Source: Ferruginibacter paludis (lineage in GTDB: Bacteria > Bacteroidota > Bacteroidia > Chitinophagales > Chitinophagaceae). Taken from it: a stretch of DNA of 64,000 nucleotides. The position numbers and the translations under genes are program-made. Below, piece after piece: positions 9,172 to 18,422 of the stretch. Location: positions 186,001 to 250,000 of the forward strand of contig NZ_JAUFQJ010000007.1 in the NCBI RefSeq assembly GCF_030409685.1, given 5' to 3'. The notes under the pieces are model-generated. The model was not told the DNA's origin. It was given only the letters and a program-made list of their open reading frames with translations, and did no database searches. Position 1 is the stretch's first letter. The number at the start of each line of letters is the position of its first letter.

Positions 9172-9930
9172 ATGACCAGGAAATTTACAACAGACAAACT
9201 ACAGACAAAAATTTATGCCAGCCGCACAGCAATGGGCGAAGCGGCAGCCGGTGCCGTAATTGCAAGGATCAATGAATTGCTGACAAGCCGGGACGTTGTA
9301 AATATCATCTTTGCAGCAGCGCCATCCCAGAATGAATTTTTGGCGGCGCTTACCAACAGTATCCTGGACTGGAGCAGGGTGCGAGCCTTTCACATGGATG
9401 AATACATTGGCCTGCACCCGGATGCGCCGCAAGGCTTTGGTAATTTTTTGAAAGAAAAACTTTTTAATAAACTGCCTTTTGCAGCGGTGCATTATTTAAA
9501 TGGCAATGATGCTACTCCTTCTGCCAAATGTAAAAGATATGCAGCGTTGTTACAACAATACCCGGTTGATATTGTCTGCATGGGAATAGGGGAGAACGGG
9601 CACCTTGCTTTCAATGACCCGCCGGTAGCGGATTTTAACGACGCACAGTTAGTAAAGATCGTGGAACTGGACCAGGCGTGCCGGCAACAACAAGTGAATG
9701 ATGGCTGCTTCGCTACCATCGGCTTGGTGCCAACACACGCCATCACGTTAACGATTCCGGCATTGATGGCTGCTCCATTTATTTATTGTATGGTGCCGGG
9801 GCCTACCAAGGCGGTGGCTGTTTTTAATACACTGCACCAGGACATTTTAGAGCTATATCCTTCGACGGTTTTGAGAAGGCATAATAATGCGGTATTGTAT
9901 TTGGATGGGTTGAGTAGTGGTAAGTTGTAG
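9172..9930 (+). CDS. NagB-like sugar-phosphate isomerase/deaminase with altered active site
   Basis: 252 residues, glucosamine-6-phosphate deaminase fold, 15 bp after nagA. HMDEYIGL (74-81) keeps the general-base aspartate D76. The family loop DGHxAFNEP reads NGHLAFNDP (142-150): His144 is kept, but the equivalents of E. coli NagB Asp141 and Glu148 are Asn142 and Asp149. The phosphate-binding GLATGSTP region reads FAAAPSQ (48-53). It may still deaminate an amino-sugar phosphate, or it may be a divergent isomerase acting on another 6-phosphate. Family call is strong; the exact reaction is uncertain. Confidence 0.8.
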   Translation: MTRKFTTDKLQTKIYASRTAMGEAAAGAVIARINELLTSRDVVNIIFAAAPSQNEFLAALTNSILDWSRVRAFHMDEYIGLHPDAPQGFGNFLKEKLFNKLPFAAVHYLNGNDATPSAKCKRYAALLQQYPVDIVCMGIGENGHLAFNDPPVADFNDAQLVKIVELDQACRQQQVNDGCFATIGLVPTHAITLTIPALMAAPFIYCMVPGPTKAVAVFNTLHQDILELYPSTVLRRHNNAVLYLDGLSSGKL

Positions 9931-9980
9931 TTCCTGTATTTTGTATTATGTTCGCAAGTTCTTTTAATTAATTGTTGCTT

Positions 9981-10062
9981 CTTTCTTTACTTTTTTTGTC
10001 TTGACACAAAAAAAGTAACAAAAAAAGTCAAGGCAGCAACGAAAACGGCCCGTTGCTGCCGC
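9981..10062 (+). repeat. Long-hairpin repeat family, short copy
   Basis: Perfect 13-bp hairpin TTACTTTTTTTGT / ACAAAAAAAGTAA (9987-9999 / 10006-10018), then GTCAAGG and a second hairpin GGCAGCAACG / CGTTGCTGCC (10032-10041 / 10051-10060). It is the same family as 4556 and 26069 but with a short second arm. It lies after the NagB-like gene and may act as a terminator. Confidence 0.7.
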
Positions 10063-10180
10063 ATAGCTTTGTGGAACTTTTGTGCATGGTGGTTTCGGCT
10101 TTTGTAATTCTACAGTTAGATTTGTTACAGCTAAAGTAAAATGACAATCTTGCCAAAAGCGAAGAGTTTAACAAGTTATT

Positions 10181-10326
10181 CTTCGAGTTGAAAACAGTAA
10201 CTGGATAAGACGCCTCTTTTGGTTCGGTTCCGGCTTGCCGGAATTCGAAAAATGCGAAGCATATTTTTCGAAAGAAGCAAAAGCAGCGGCGTTCCAGTTA
10301 CGCAGCCCGCCGGCTGTGGAGGCGAA
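10181..10326 (+). repeat. Cloverleaf-like structured repeat, copy B
   Basis: Outer stem GTAACTGGA (10197-10205) with TCCAGTTAC (10293-10301). Arm 1 is TTCCGGC-TT-GCCGGAA. Arm 2 is TTCGAAAAAT / ATTTTTCGAA, 10 bp. The junction stem is CTTTTG with CAAAAG. Compared with copy A, paired positions changed on both sides (C to G with G to C in the outer stem, A/T to G/C in arm 1, TTGA/TCAA to TCGA/TCGA in arm 2). The 91-codon ORF over this stretch is an artefact. The rest of the 9931-10558 gap shows no gene. Confidence 0.8.
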
Positions 10327-10558
10327 AGCGACGAATTGAATGAACGAGCGGTTCAGAAAAAAGGGATAGAAACCGAGATCCTAAGCTACATCTTAAATAT
10401 GACTAATGATGAAGAACGGATATTCAAATTCGAGAGCCATAGCTGCCATAAAAAACAACTGTACAAGAGTGCGACGCCAATGTCGCCGCCATGAAAAATA
10501 AATGCTGGTAACCAAAAAAATATTTAATAATACTGATATGTGGATGTTTAAAAAAATA

Positions 10559-11917
10559 ATGAAAAAATCGATTTCATTTATCGCCGCAAGTACATTTTTC
10601 TGTAACACGATGACCGCACAAACAAATAAAAAAGTACAATTGATCACCTTAAACCCTGGGCACTTTCATGCGGCGCTGGTGCAGAAATCGATGTATGCAA
10701 CCATCAACCCGGAAGTGTTTGTGTATGCGCCAAAAGGCAAAGAGTTGGATGCTCACCTGGGGCTGGTAAATGGTTACAACACCCGTGCGGAAAACCCAAC
10801 GTCGTGGAAAGAAACCGTGTACACCGGTGATGATTACCTGGCAAAAATGCTTAGCGAAAAGAAGGGCAATGTGGTGGTGCTGGCGGGCAATAACAAACTA
10901 AAGACAACCTATATCAGCGAGGCTGTGAAGGCGGGTTTCAATGTGCTGGCGGATAAACCAATGGCGATCAATAAAGCGGGTTTCAACCTGCTGGAACAAA
11001 CCTTTACTGAGGCAAAAAAGAAAGGCGTGTTGTTATACGATATCATGACAGAGCGGTCGCAGGCCACCAATGTCTTGCAGCGGGAATTGTCGATGCTGCC
11101 GGCTGTGTTTGGCACATTGCAGAAAGGAACGGCCGCGGAACCGGCAGTGATCAAGGAAAGTGTGCATCATTTTTTTAAAACCGTGTCGGGTAAACCATTG
11201 ATTCGCCCGGCCTGGTATTTTGATGTGGCGCAGGAAGGCGAAGGCATTGTGGATGTAACAACGCATTTGGTTGACCTGGTGCAGTGGGAGTGTTTCCCCG
11301 GCGTAACACTGAACTATAAAAAAGACATCCAGGTAAATAAGGCAAAAAGATGGGCGACAGTAATTACACCGGCACAGTTTCAGCAATCCACACAGTTGGA
11401 TCAGTTTCCGGACTACCTGCAGCAATATGTAAAAGACGGTGCGCTGAATGTGTATGCCAACGGCAGTTTTGACTATACCATCAAAGCGGTACATGCAAGG
11501 ATGTCTGTGACCTGGAATTTTGAAGCACCTGTAGGCGGCGGCGATACGCATTACTCGGTTATGAAAGGAACAAAAGCCAGCCTCGTGATCAGGCAGGGAG
11601 CGGATCAGCAATACAAGCCGGTGTTGTATATTGAGCCGGTAAATAATTCTGCGGCGTATGAAAAATCCTTGACTACAGCCATCGCCCAGCTGGCAAAAAA
11701 ATATGCAGGGCTTACCGTTAAAAAAATCAGCAATGGCTGGGAGTTGGTGATTCCTGCGCAATTAGAACTGAACCATGAAGCCTGCTTTGCAGAAGTAACC
11801 AAACGGTATTTAGACTATTTGCAAAAAGGGAAAATGCCTGGCTGGGAAGTGCCTAATATGCTGGCAAAATATTATACTACGATAGAAGCATTGAGGGTGG
11901 CGACCACGACAAAATAA
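10559..11917 (+). CDS. Secreted Gfo/Idh/MocA-type oxidoreductase
   Basis: 452 residues from the ATG at 10559, chosen because it starts a clean Sec signal peptide ending TMTAQ; the open frame extends 19 codons further upstream. The N-terminal nucleotide-binding domain begins KKVQLITLNPGHFHAAL, lacking a normal GxGxxG loop; DKPMA at about 132-136 matches the family EKP motif. The long C-terminal half resembles the dedicated C-terminal domain of Bacteroidota exported oxidoreductases. Probably a periplasmic sugar dehydrogenase with tightly bound NAD(P) (inference). First gene of a run with the hydrolase at 11967 and the glycosidase-like protein at 13083. Confidence 0.82.
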   Translation: MKKSISFIAASTFFCNTMTAQTNKKVQLITLNPGHFHAALVQKSMYATINPEVFVYAPKGKELDAHLGLVNGYNTRAENPTSWKETVYTGDDYLAKMLSEKKGNVVVLAGNNKLKTTYISEAVKAGFNVLADKPMAINKAGFNLLEQTFTEAKKKGVLLYDIMTERSQATNVLQRELSMLPAVFGTLQKGTAAEPAVIKESVHHFFKTVSGKPLIRPAWYFDVAQEGEGIVDVTTHLVDLVQWECFPGVTLNYKKDIQVNKAKRWATVITPAQFQQSTQLDQFPDYLQQYVKDGALNVYANGSFDYTIKAVHARMSVTWNFEAPVGGGDTHYSVMKGTKASLVIRQGADQQYKPVLYIEPVNNSAAYEKSLTTAIAQLAKKYAGLTVKKISNGWELVIPAQLELNHEACFAEVTKRYLDYLQKGKMPGWEVPNMLAKYYTTIEALRVATTTK

Positions 11918-11966
11918 TTTTCAGTTTCGATACACTAGCCAGGTTCACTTTTAATTGCCGGAGTAC

Positions 11967-13076
11967 ATGTTAAAAAAATTAGGAACGCTGATTTTTATGG
12001 CGCTGTTTTTTACGGCATGTAAAAAACATACCGGTAACAACCACCTGCGTTATTATAAAGACAATTCCGGCAACGAACAACCAGTCAGCAATGCGCTGGA
12101 TTGGAACAAAAAAAGATTGCAGGTACTCGATAGCCTGCAGGCCGCGATGGGAGCATTGCCTTCCTTTGACTCCTTGCCTGCATTTGATTTGCAGATAAGG
12201 GATAGTCTGCCCCAACCCGGTTACATCCGCTATACCATTGATTTTTTGGTAGCAGCAAATGAACGCCTGCCTGCGTACCTGTACATTCCTGTGCGTAAAG
12301 ACAATCAGGCGAAACTACCGGCCATGCTGGCTTTGCATGAAACGGATTCGCTGGGGAAAGGCAGTGTGGACGGGCAAGGGCACAACCTGAAACTGGCTTA
12401 TGCAAAAGAACTGGCGCAAAGGGGATACGTGGTAATAGCGCCTGACTACCCCAGCTTTGGCGATTTGAAAAAGTACGATTTCAAGAATAGCCGTTATCAA
12501 TCCGGCACCATGAAAAGTATTTTTGATGCAATGCGTTGTGTTGATTTGTTGTTGACGAGAAAGGATGTTGACCCGGAACGTATTGGCATCATCGGGCATT
12601 CGTTGGGCGGACATAGCGCCCTGTTTGCAGCAGCTTTTGATACCCGATTAAAAGTGGTGGTGTCAAGTTGTGGGTGGACGCTGTTTGATAATTACAACAT
12701 CGGCAAAGAGGCAGAGCAAATCTATGGCGGCCGATTGGGGCCGTGGGCACAGGATCGCTACATGCCTTTGCTGAAGAATAAGTATCATCTTGATCCGGCA
12801 AAAATGCCGTTTGATTTTGATGAAGTGATTGCTGCGATAGCGCCCCGTTCTGTGTTTACCAACGCACCTTTGAAGGATGGCAATTTTGATGTGCAAGGCG
12901 TTCAACAAGGCATTGCCAATGTAAGGCCGGTGTATCATTTGCTGCAGGCAGATGACCATTTGCAGGCCAGTTATCCTTCGTCTGAACACGACTTTCCAAC
13001 GGATACACGTTTGCTGGCATATCATTTTATTGACCAGGCATTTCATCATATTCCAACAACCGACATTCCAAAATAA
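11967..13076 (+). CDS. Alpha/beta-hydrolase lipoprotein (esterase-like)
   Basis: 369 residues from the ATG at 11967 (a TTG at 11955 is in frame). A lipoprotein signal ends with the lipobox FTAC (Cys18). The mature part is an alpha/beta-hydrolase of the dienelactone-hydrolase/acetyl-xylan-esterase type: the nucleophile elbow is GIIGHSLGG, with Ser at about 212 and the likely histidine in SEHDFP near the C-terminus. It probably removes an acyl group from a carbohydrate at the cell envelope (inference). It lies 49 bp after the oxidoreductase and 6 bp before the next gene, consistent with one operon. Confidence 0.85.
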   Translation: MLKKLGTLIFMALFFTACKKHTGNNHLRYYKDNSGNEQPVSNALDWNKKRLQVLDSLQAAMGALPSFDSLPAFDLQIRDSLPQPGYIRYTIDFLVAANERLPAYLYIPVRKDNQAKLPAMLALHETDSLGKGSVDGQGHNLKLAYAKELAQRGYVVIAPDYPSFGDLKKYDFKNSRYQSGTMKSIFDAMRCVDLLLTRKDVDPERIGIIGHSLGGHSALFAAAFDTRLKVVVSSCGWTLFDNYNIGKEAEQIYGGRLGPWAQDRYMPLLKNKYHLDPAKMPFDFDEVIAAIAPRSVFTNAPLKDGNFDVQGVQQGIANVRPVYHLLQADDHLQASYPSSEHDFPTDTRLLAYHFIDQAFHHIPTTDIPK

Positions 13077-13082
13077 ACGCTG

Positions 13083-15305
13083 ATGCTACCATTACTGACC
13101 AGGTTATTAGTGATTCAACTTGCTGTGATTTTTTTGTTACCGGCGTTGAATCTATTGGCACAGGATGCCCCGTTTATTTTGAAATCTAAACAGCTTACAA
13201 TAGAATTGAGTAAGCAGGGGAAGGTGACAGGAGTGACCTTCAACAGAACGGGCTTGCATAAGCCTGTTGTTGCTTATACCGCTATTGAAAGTTTTACCAG
13301 CACAAACGATAAAGCCATTCCTTCAGCGGATAAAAAATCCATCCGGTTTGAACATACTTTGTATTCAGACTCTTTGCGGCAATTCTGTACGTTAGTCGAA
13401 ACTTTTAGTTCAAAGGCCAACAGCATTCGCTGGGAGATGGAAATTGCCGGTGGCGATTCACCCTTTTCTGCTCCTATAAAAACGGTGGTACATTATCCTG
13501 CCGGTAAAGAAAGCCGCTTCTGGACAAGCTGGGGAACGCCGCAGTTTGACTCGGCTAATTGCCAACCTCAGTTGCTGGCTGCTTTGTCTCCTTATAAAAA
13601 TACAACTGCTGAAAAAGGTTGGCTGGATCCGTTGATGCCGGTGCCGTTTTCAAAACAAACCTTGTATTATGGGGCGCCACCTTTTGAGTATACAGATCCA
13701 AAGGTTGGTTTTATTCCTTTCCAGGGAAACCTGTTTGCCATTCCATTTGCATCGGTATTTGAACAGCAACAGGATATTGGCCTGTCAGTTTTTTTATCAC
13801 CGGAGGATGATGTTGTTAACCTGCTGATGAAAACCGGGGCTGATGGTAGCATTGTATTTGAACGGCTTTTCAATAAAGTGAGTGGGGAGAAAAAAATACA
13901 TTTTTCATCAGACCTGGTGGCGCACGAAGCTGACTGGCGCAGTACCTTAAGCTGGTTTGTAGCCCGCTATCCCGGTTATGTTAATCCAAAAAATCCGGCT
14001 GCTGCGGCGCTGGGTGGAACGGCTGCTTACTCTAATTTCTTTGATGATTTTGATGCGGTGAAAATGAAGCGGATGGCTTTCACGGTAAACTGGCAGGCGA
14101 GTTTTGATTTTCCTTATATGGGTATGTTTTTGCCGCCGTTGAAAAGAACGGAACCATGGACGAGGTTGGGTGGTGGCTCCATTTCGGTAGAGCAAATGGA
14201 TGATTATGCAAAACGCATGAAGCAAAAAGGTTTTTATGTGCTGAGTTATTTTAACGTCACCGAGTTTGGTAGCTGGTTTAAATATCCGCAGTCATCAACC
14301 CGTACAGACACCAATGCCTTGTGGAAAGATGCAAGCAATTATTTGTATACTAATTTCCCTAAGGCAATGCTGACCGTTGCGGATAAAGTGCCCATTACGG
14401 ATGCGCTGGATTCCAAAACGGTGCATGGCGGCCCTTACTACAGCTGGAAGGATGCCGTAGCAATGGATTGCGGCGATCCTGCCTACCAGCAGTTTTTACT
14501 CAACCAGGCGCAACGGCACATCAAAGAAATTCCCAACTCGTTTGGTATCTGCATAGACCGGCTGGACTGGCTGCGTTTCTTTAATCAACATGCGGACGAT
14601 GGCATCACCTGGTTTGACAATCAACCTGCCCGCTCGCTGGTGAATTCATGGAAGGGGCTGATGGAAAAATTAGGTCCCCTGATGCATGGATCAGGTAAAT
14701 CTGTTTTAGTAAACAATCATTACAAACGCATTGATTTATTAAAACATGCCGATGGCATACTGGATGAATTTACCAATGCCACCAGCCCGTTGAACCTCAC
14801 GGCTTTTCTAACCCTTAACAAGCCCGCCTTGGGCTGGACGCCCGGCAAAGAAGCGATTGAAGCCGTAGGCGGGGATAATTTTTTTCAGAAATATTTATAC
14901 CTCGGCGTGTTTCCCATGTGCCCTTTCCCCGGCAATGACCATGCGCTGCAACCTGATAGCATGGTGGATCAGTTGTACCTCGATTATGGTCCGCTGATGA
15001 ACCAGTTAAAAGAAAAGCAATGGGTGCTTCAACCGGGTATTGTTCGCGTGAACAATGATAAAGCAAAAGTGAATATTTTTAAAACCAAGTCTGGCTACAC
15101 AGTACCGGTTGTGTATGGGGAGGGTGATGTTGTTACGGTTGTGTTGAAGGATGCTGTATTTGCGAAAGATAATTTTATTTATAAAGTTTATTTGCCTGGA
15201 CGTATTGATGCGATTAACATTAAGACTACAAGAAAAGGCGATCTGGTTGAAATGGCTGTGCCGTTGGTGAGAGGGGCTGCGATGGTTGTGGTTTCGAAAA
15301 AATAA
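13083..15305 (+). CDS. Large secreted glycoside-hydrolase-like protein, family not assigned
   Basis: 740 residues with a signal peptide (about 1-27, ending LLAQD). The N-terminal part (30-300) looks like the beta-sandwich of large glycosidases. A probable (beta/alpha)8 barrel follows (about 310-620), with acidic strand ends such as YFNVTEFGSW, AMDCGDP, GICIDRLDW and DGILDEF, then a C-terminal beta domain. The layout recalls GH31/GH36-type enzymes, but no diagnostic motif fixes a known family. The start follows the hydrolase stop by 6 bp. Most likely cleaves the glycoside modified by its two upstream neighbours (inference). Confidence 0.6.
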   Translation: MLPLLTRLLVIQLAVIFLLPALNLLAQDAPFILKSKQLTIELSKQGKVTGVTFNRTGLHKPVVAYTAIESFTSTNDKAIPSADKKSIRFEHTLYSDSLRQFCTLVETFSSKANSIRWEMEIAGGDSPFSAPIKTVVHYPAGKESRFWTSWGTPQFDSANCQPQLLAALSPYKNTTAEKGWLDPLMPVPFSKQTLYYGAPPFEYTDPKVGFIPFQGNLFAIPFASVFEQQQDIGLSVFLSPEDDVVNLLMKTGADGSIVFERLFNKVSGEKKIHFSSDLVAHEADWRSTLSWFVARYPGYVNPKNPAAAALGGTAAYSNFFDDFDAVKMKRMAFTVNWQASFDFPYMGMFLPPLKRTEPWTRLGGGSISVEQMDDYAKRMKQKGFYVLSYFNVTEFGSWFKYPQSSTRTDTNALWKDASNYLYTNFPKAMLTVADKVPITDALDSKTVHGGPYYSWKDAVAMDCGDPAYQQFLLNQAQRHIKEIPNSFGICIDRLDWLRFFNQHADDGITWFDNQPARSLVNSWKGLMEKLGPLMHGSGKSVLVNNHYKRIDLLKHADGILDEFTNATSPLNLTAFLTLNKPALGWTPGKEAIEAVGGDNFFQKYLYLGVFPMCPFPGNDHALQPDSMVDQLYLDYGPLMNQLKEKQWVLQPGIVRVNNDKAKVNIFKTKSGYTVPVVYGEGDVVTVVLKDAVFAKDNFIYKVYLPGRIDAINIKTTRKGDLVEMAVPLVRGAAMVVVSKK

Positions 15306-15324
15306 TTTCGCTCCTGCTTTTAGG

Positions 15325-15640
15325 AATTAAATAAATCTGTCTGCTCTGATAAATTGCTGCAGCTTTCTGTTACTTTTTTTGCGGAAAAAAAGTAACCAAA
15401 AAAGCCGCCCGAAAAGGATTACATCCCCTTTTCGGGTGGGTGCTACTATTTGGCTTTGGTACTACTGTGGCTTCGGCATAGGACCGCTACTCTTGGGTTT
15501 GAACAGTAATATTTATTTGCGGGGCTAACACTTTTTATGCTCCTGCCGCTGGCTATTAAATAAATCTGTTTGCTCTGCTACATTGCTACCGCTTACTGTT
15601 ACTTTTTTTGCGGAAAAAAGTAGTAAAAGCCGTCCGCATT
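15325..15640 (+). repeat. Repeat unit with GTTAC hairpin, one full and one partial copy
   Basis: The full copy runs about 15325-15510: AATAAATCTG and CTCTG, hairpin GTTACTTTTTTT / AAAAAAAGTAAC (15369-15380 / 15385-15396), hairpin CCCGAAAAGG / CCTTTTCGGG (15408-15417 / 15427-15436), and a tail with TGGCTTCGGCAT. A shorter copy lies at 15555-15640. A second full copy in the same orientation is at 17245-17430, so the erythromycin-esterase-like gene lies between direct repeats. The repeats fill the 15306-15652 gap. Confidence 0.7.
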
Positions 15641-15652
15641 TGGTATTACCTT

Positions 15653-16891
15653 CTAAGGTGTACACGAGTACATTTTTCTTATAAAGAAAACACCATCGTA
15701 TATTTTGTTCCAAAGTCCTTCATAATTGTTGTGATTGATGCCAGACATGTAAAAAAGCTCATCTTTTCCAGTGTAATTCCGGAAATTTACAAAAGCATAG
15801 TTGGATGATTTATCAATCCAGTTTTCAAAGGAATTACTCCTGAGTTTGTTTAACGTATATTTCTGCGAACCAAGCCGGCCGGCATATCCTTCATAGGAAG
15901 TGAAGCCGATAACAAAAGATTTTTTTTCTAACACAGCGTCAGAGGTAAAAATTGACCCCATTGATTGTACTGTATTTAAAAATGGTATCGGGAAATTTCC
16001 GGAGAATTTGCGAATATGAGTGTTAGCGGCCCACACAATAATTTTTTGACCTGCAAATTTTGTTTCCGTGAGCCATTTCAGATTGACTGCCATCAGGGAA
16101 TCCCTGATCTGGCTTGCTTTTAATGGATCATTCAAAGCATATTTGAATTTGAGATTGTTATTAAGAAGGTTGTCTGCTACAATGGTCCAAAAGTTGGCGT
16201 TGCCCAGTAAAACCGACAGTTGTTTTTTGATGTCCGATAAGTAATTATTGGTGTTGTTAAACTTTGCGGAGTCCTTCAAATTAGCGTACCAATTTTTTAT
16301 CAACGGATATATTTCAGCTGCATAATTTGGCAACTGGCTTATGGGAGCTTTTACCCGCTTTAACACACTGTCCAGTTTTGGATATAAAAATGTAGAGGAG
16401 TAGGAAAAAAATATTTCACTGTCAAAACCTGTAACGATCAGCGGCTTGCCGTTGCGATAGGTCTCCGGTATAAAGTTGTAAAATAAACCCTGGCAGGTAA
16501 TACAATCCGTCCAGACTGTGGTGATGTTTTTATGCAAAAACGTGTCAATTAGTTTTTCCTGTTTGGGCAGGTTATCCCATCCTTCATTCAATCCAAAAAA
16601 ATCACTTTCAAAAGCCAATACAGTAAACCCTTTCTTTTCATGCAGGTATTTTATCAGCCTTGTTTTTGCAAGATAGGTTGGGGCATCACCGTGATCCTGC
16701 TCGCCCAGCAGTACAATTGTCGCATTTCCTATCGCAGTCCCGATGGTTTCAAGATCCTCATAATTCGTGGAATCGGGTTCGATGGAAGTGATGGCCGATT
16801 GAGTTTCCCGGACAAATTTTTTAATGGACTGCTGACCGGAAACGATCGCAGGTAAAAGCAGGATTGCGACCAGGTAACTATATTTACGCAT
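15653..16891 (-). CDS. Erythromycin-esterase-like secreted protein
   Basis: 412 residues with a Sec signal peptide (1-20, ending VSGQQ). The region at about 57-105 matches the erythromycin esterase (EreA-like) superfamily: IVLLGEQDHGDAPT, then KTRLIKYLHEKKGF and FESDFFGLNEGWD, with the conserved Glu and His of the family; VWAANTHIRK near residue 285 supplies a further conserved His. Family members range from macrolide esterases to proteins of unknown substrate. Resistance should not be assumed, because this one is exported and divergent. It stands alone, flanked by direct repeats. Confidence 0.78.
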   Translation of the reverse strand: MRKYSYLVAILLLPAIVSGQQSIKKFVRETQSAITSIEPDSTNYEDLETIGTAIGNATIVLLGEQDHGDAPTYLAKTRLIKYLHEKKGFTVLAFESDFFGLNEGWDNLPKQEKLIDTFLHKNITTVWTDCITCQGLFYNFIPETYRNGKPLIVTGFDSEIFFSYSSTFLYPKLDSVLKRVKAPISQLPNYAAEIYPLIKNWYANLKDSAKFNNTNNYLSDIKKQLSVLLGNANFWTIVADNLLNNNLKFKYALNDPLKASQIRDSLMAVNLKWLTETKFAGQKIIVWAANTHIRKFSGNFPIPFLNTVQSMGSIFTSDAVLEKKSFVIGFTSYEGYAGRLGSQKYTLNKLRSNSFENWIDKSSNYAFVNFRNYTGKDELFYMSGINHNNYEGLWNKIYDGVFFIRKMYSCTP

Positions 16892-17149
16892 TATTTTTTA
16901 ATTGAACCTTTTCTAAAATTTTCCGGCAATGGTATTTATCCGACCAAGCTAATACTTTTTACCTGGTTTCGGGTAGTGCAATGTTTTTAACCATGCATTC
17001 ATTTGTTATCCGAATAATGCGGATAGAAAACATCCGGCAATTATTGTTGCGTTTGCAGGCATGCATATGCAACGGTATACTATTGCTAAGAAATTTGTGC
17101 TGACAATAAAAGTAGCTTTTCACCCGATACCCTATAAGGATAATTTGAT

Positions 17150-17240
17150 TGGCACGGCATTGCATGTTCCATAGGAACAACAGGTGGGTAGAAATGTATT
17201 CATCAATAATCGTAGCGTTCCGTAGGAACGCTTTGTGCTC
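17150..17240. repeat. GTTCC palindrome repeat
   Basis: Contains GTTCC-ATA-GGAAC near 17166 and the palindrome GCGTTCC-GTA-GGAACGC at 17215-17231, joined by GTGGGTAGAAA and TATTCATCAATAAT. The same string of elements is at 48640-48722. The rest of 16892-17150 shows no gene. Confidence 0.65.
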
Positions 17241-17244
17241 CCCG

Positions 17245-17430
17245 CCAGTAATTTAATAAAGCTGCCTGCTCTGCTAAAATGCTACCGCTTTCTGTTACTT
17301 TTTGGCGGAAAAAAAGTAACCCAAAAAGCCGCCTGAAAAGGATTACATCCCCTTTTCGGGTGGATGCTACTATTTGGCTTTGGTGCTACTGTGGCTTCGG
17401 CATCGGATCGCTACTCTTAGGTTTGGAGAT
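17245..17430 (+). repeat. Repeat unit with GTTAC hairpin, second full copy
   Basis: Direct repeat of 15325-15510: hairpin GTTACTTTTT with AAAAAGTAAC near 17294, and CCTGAAAAGG with CCTTTTCGGG (one G-T pair replaces a G-C pair, so pairing is kept as RNA). The ORFs over it are artefacts. Confidence 0.7.
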
Positions 17431-17516
17431 TATTATTTATTTCTACGGCATTCATTTACTTGCCTGCTCACCTGCAAATTATTGGCGGTGGAAGTTTTTA
17501 ACAGGCGGAACTGTCC

Positions 17517-18143
17517 TTATTTTTTTCTAAATAACAGTGTCAGAATTCTTGGAATGGTTGTTTTGTCACCGTCGTCAAAATATTCGGCGATATCCATTAT
17601 TTCAAAACCATGTTGTTTTGCGGCTGTTGTGAAGTCTGAAACGTGGTGATTAAAACAGGTGAGGATTTGCTGACCGGCTGCTGTGTCGAACCTTGCTTTG
17701 GTGCCGGTATATTGTTTAAATGGATGAAGCTCGCCTACATACACCAGGCCATTTGGCTGTAGTACAGCCGATACTTTTTTAAAAATTTCTTCCAGGTTTT
17801 CAATGTGCTCCAGCACTAAGCTAAAGGTTACGAGATCGTATTGTTTGGTGATAAAAGTCCACTCGTTGGTAATGTCTGCCTGGATAAACTGAACATTGTC
17901 CGCATTTATTTTTTGCCTTGCCTTTGCCAGCATTTCCTCCGAAAAGTCAACTGCTGTAACCTGTTTTGCTTTGGTTAAAAGAAAGGCAGTATTCTTTCCT
18001 GTTCCACATCCAATTTCCAGGCAGTTATCCACTTGGATATCGGCTAAAGCAGTACGCAGGGAGATGGCTTCAAGGTCTCTTGTTTTGTTTTGATTGGTGT
18101 CGTATTGGTCTGCCCAACTATTATAGGCTTGTTGTACTTCCAT
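17517..18143 (-). CDS. Class I SAM-dependent methyltransferase
   Basis: 208 residues. Motif I is CLEIGCGTGKNTAFL (about 41-55), followed by VDFSEEML, IQADITNEW and VTFSLVLEHIENL, as in UbiE/Coq5-like methyltransferases. The N-terminus (MEVQQAYNSWADQYD) is typical of this group. Soluble, cytoplasmic; the acceptor cannot be inferred. No clear operon partner. Confidence 0.85.
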   Translation of the reverse strand: MEVQQAYNSWADQYDTNQNKTRDLEAISLRTALADIQVDNCLEIGCGTGKNTAFLLTKAKQVTAVDFSEEMLAKARQKINADNVQFIQADITNEWTFITKQYDLVTFSLVLEHIENLEEIFKKVSAVLQPNGLVYVGELHPFKQYTGTKARFDTAAGQQILTCFNHHVSDFTTAAKQHGFEIMDIAEYFDDGDKTTIPRILTLLFRKK

Positions 18144-18422
18144 ATGGTAACTATTTTTTTGCCATTCAAAATAATGGAATTATTCAACGCATTCAAAACA
18201 ATTCTGCGCATGAGGATAGAAGAATTTACTTCAGAGCCGCTACTTTGGCGGCCGTGTTAAAATATAGGCTGGCAAACACGTCTTTTAGATCGCATCAATA
18301 CTTGGGTAAACGATTTAGTAAGGTAGCGTATTCAACCTCGGTGTTTTACGTAAATTAACTCTTATTAGTGGTGTGGCTGAGAAAATCCCGGTATAGAAAA
18401 TGAATTGTAATGAGGAAGCTTA

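Noticed and set aside
10219-10494. 91-codon plus-strand ORF
   Set aside because: It lies over the cloverleaf repeat; its reading is shaped by the hairpins and matches nothing protein-like.
11033-11761. 242-codon minus-strand ORF
   Set aside because: Shadow of the oxidoreductase gene on the other strand; His/Cys-rich, low-plausibility composition.
15653-16891. Macrolide-resistance gene call
   Set aside because: Only superfamily-level similarity to erythromycin esterases, and the protein has a signal peptide, so resistance is not supported.
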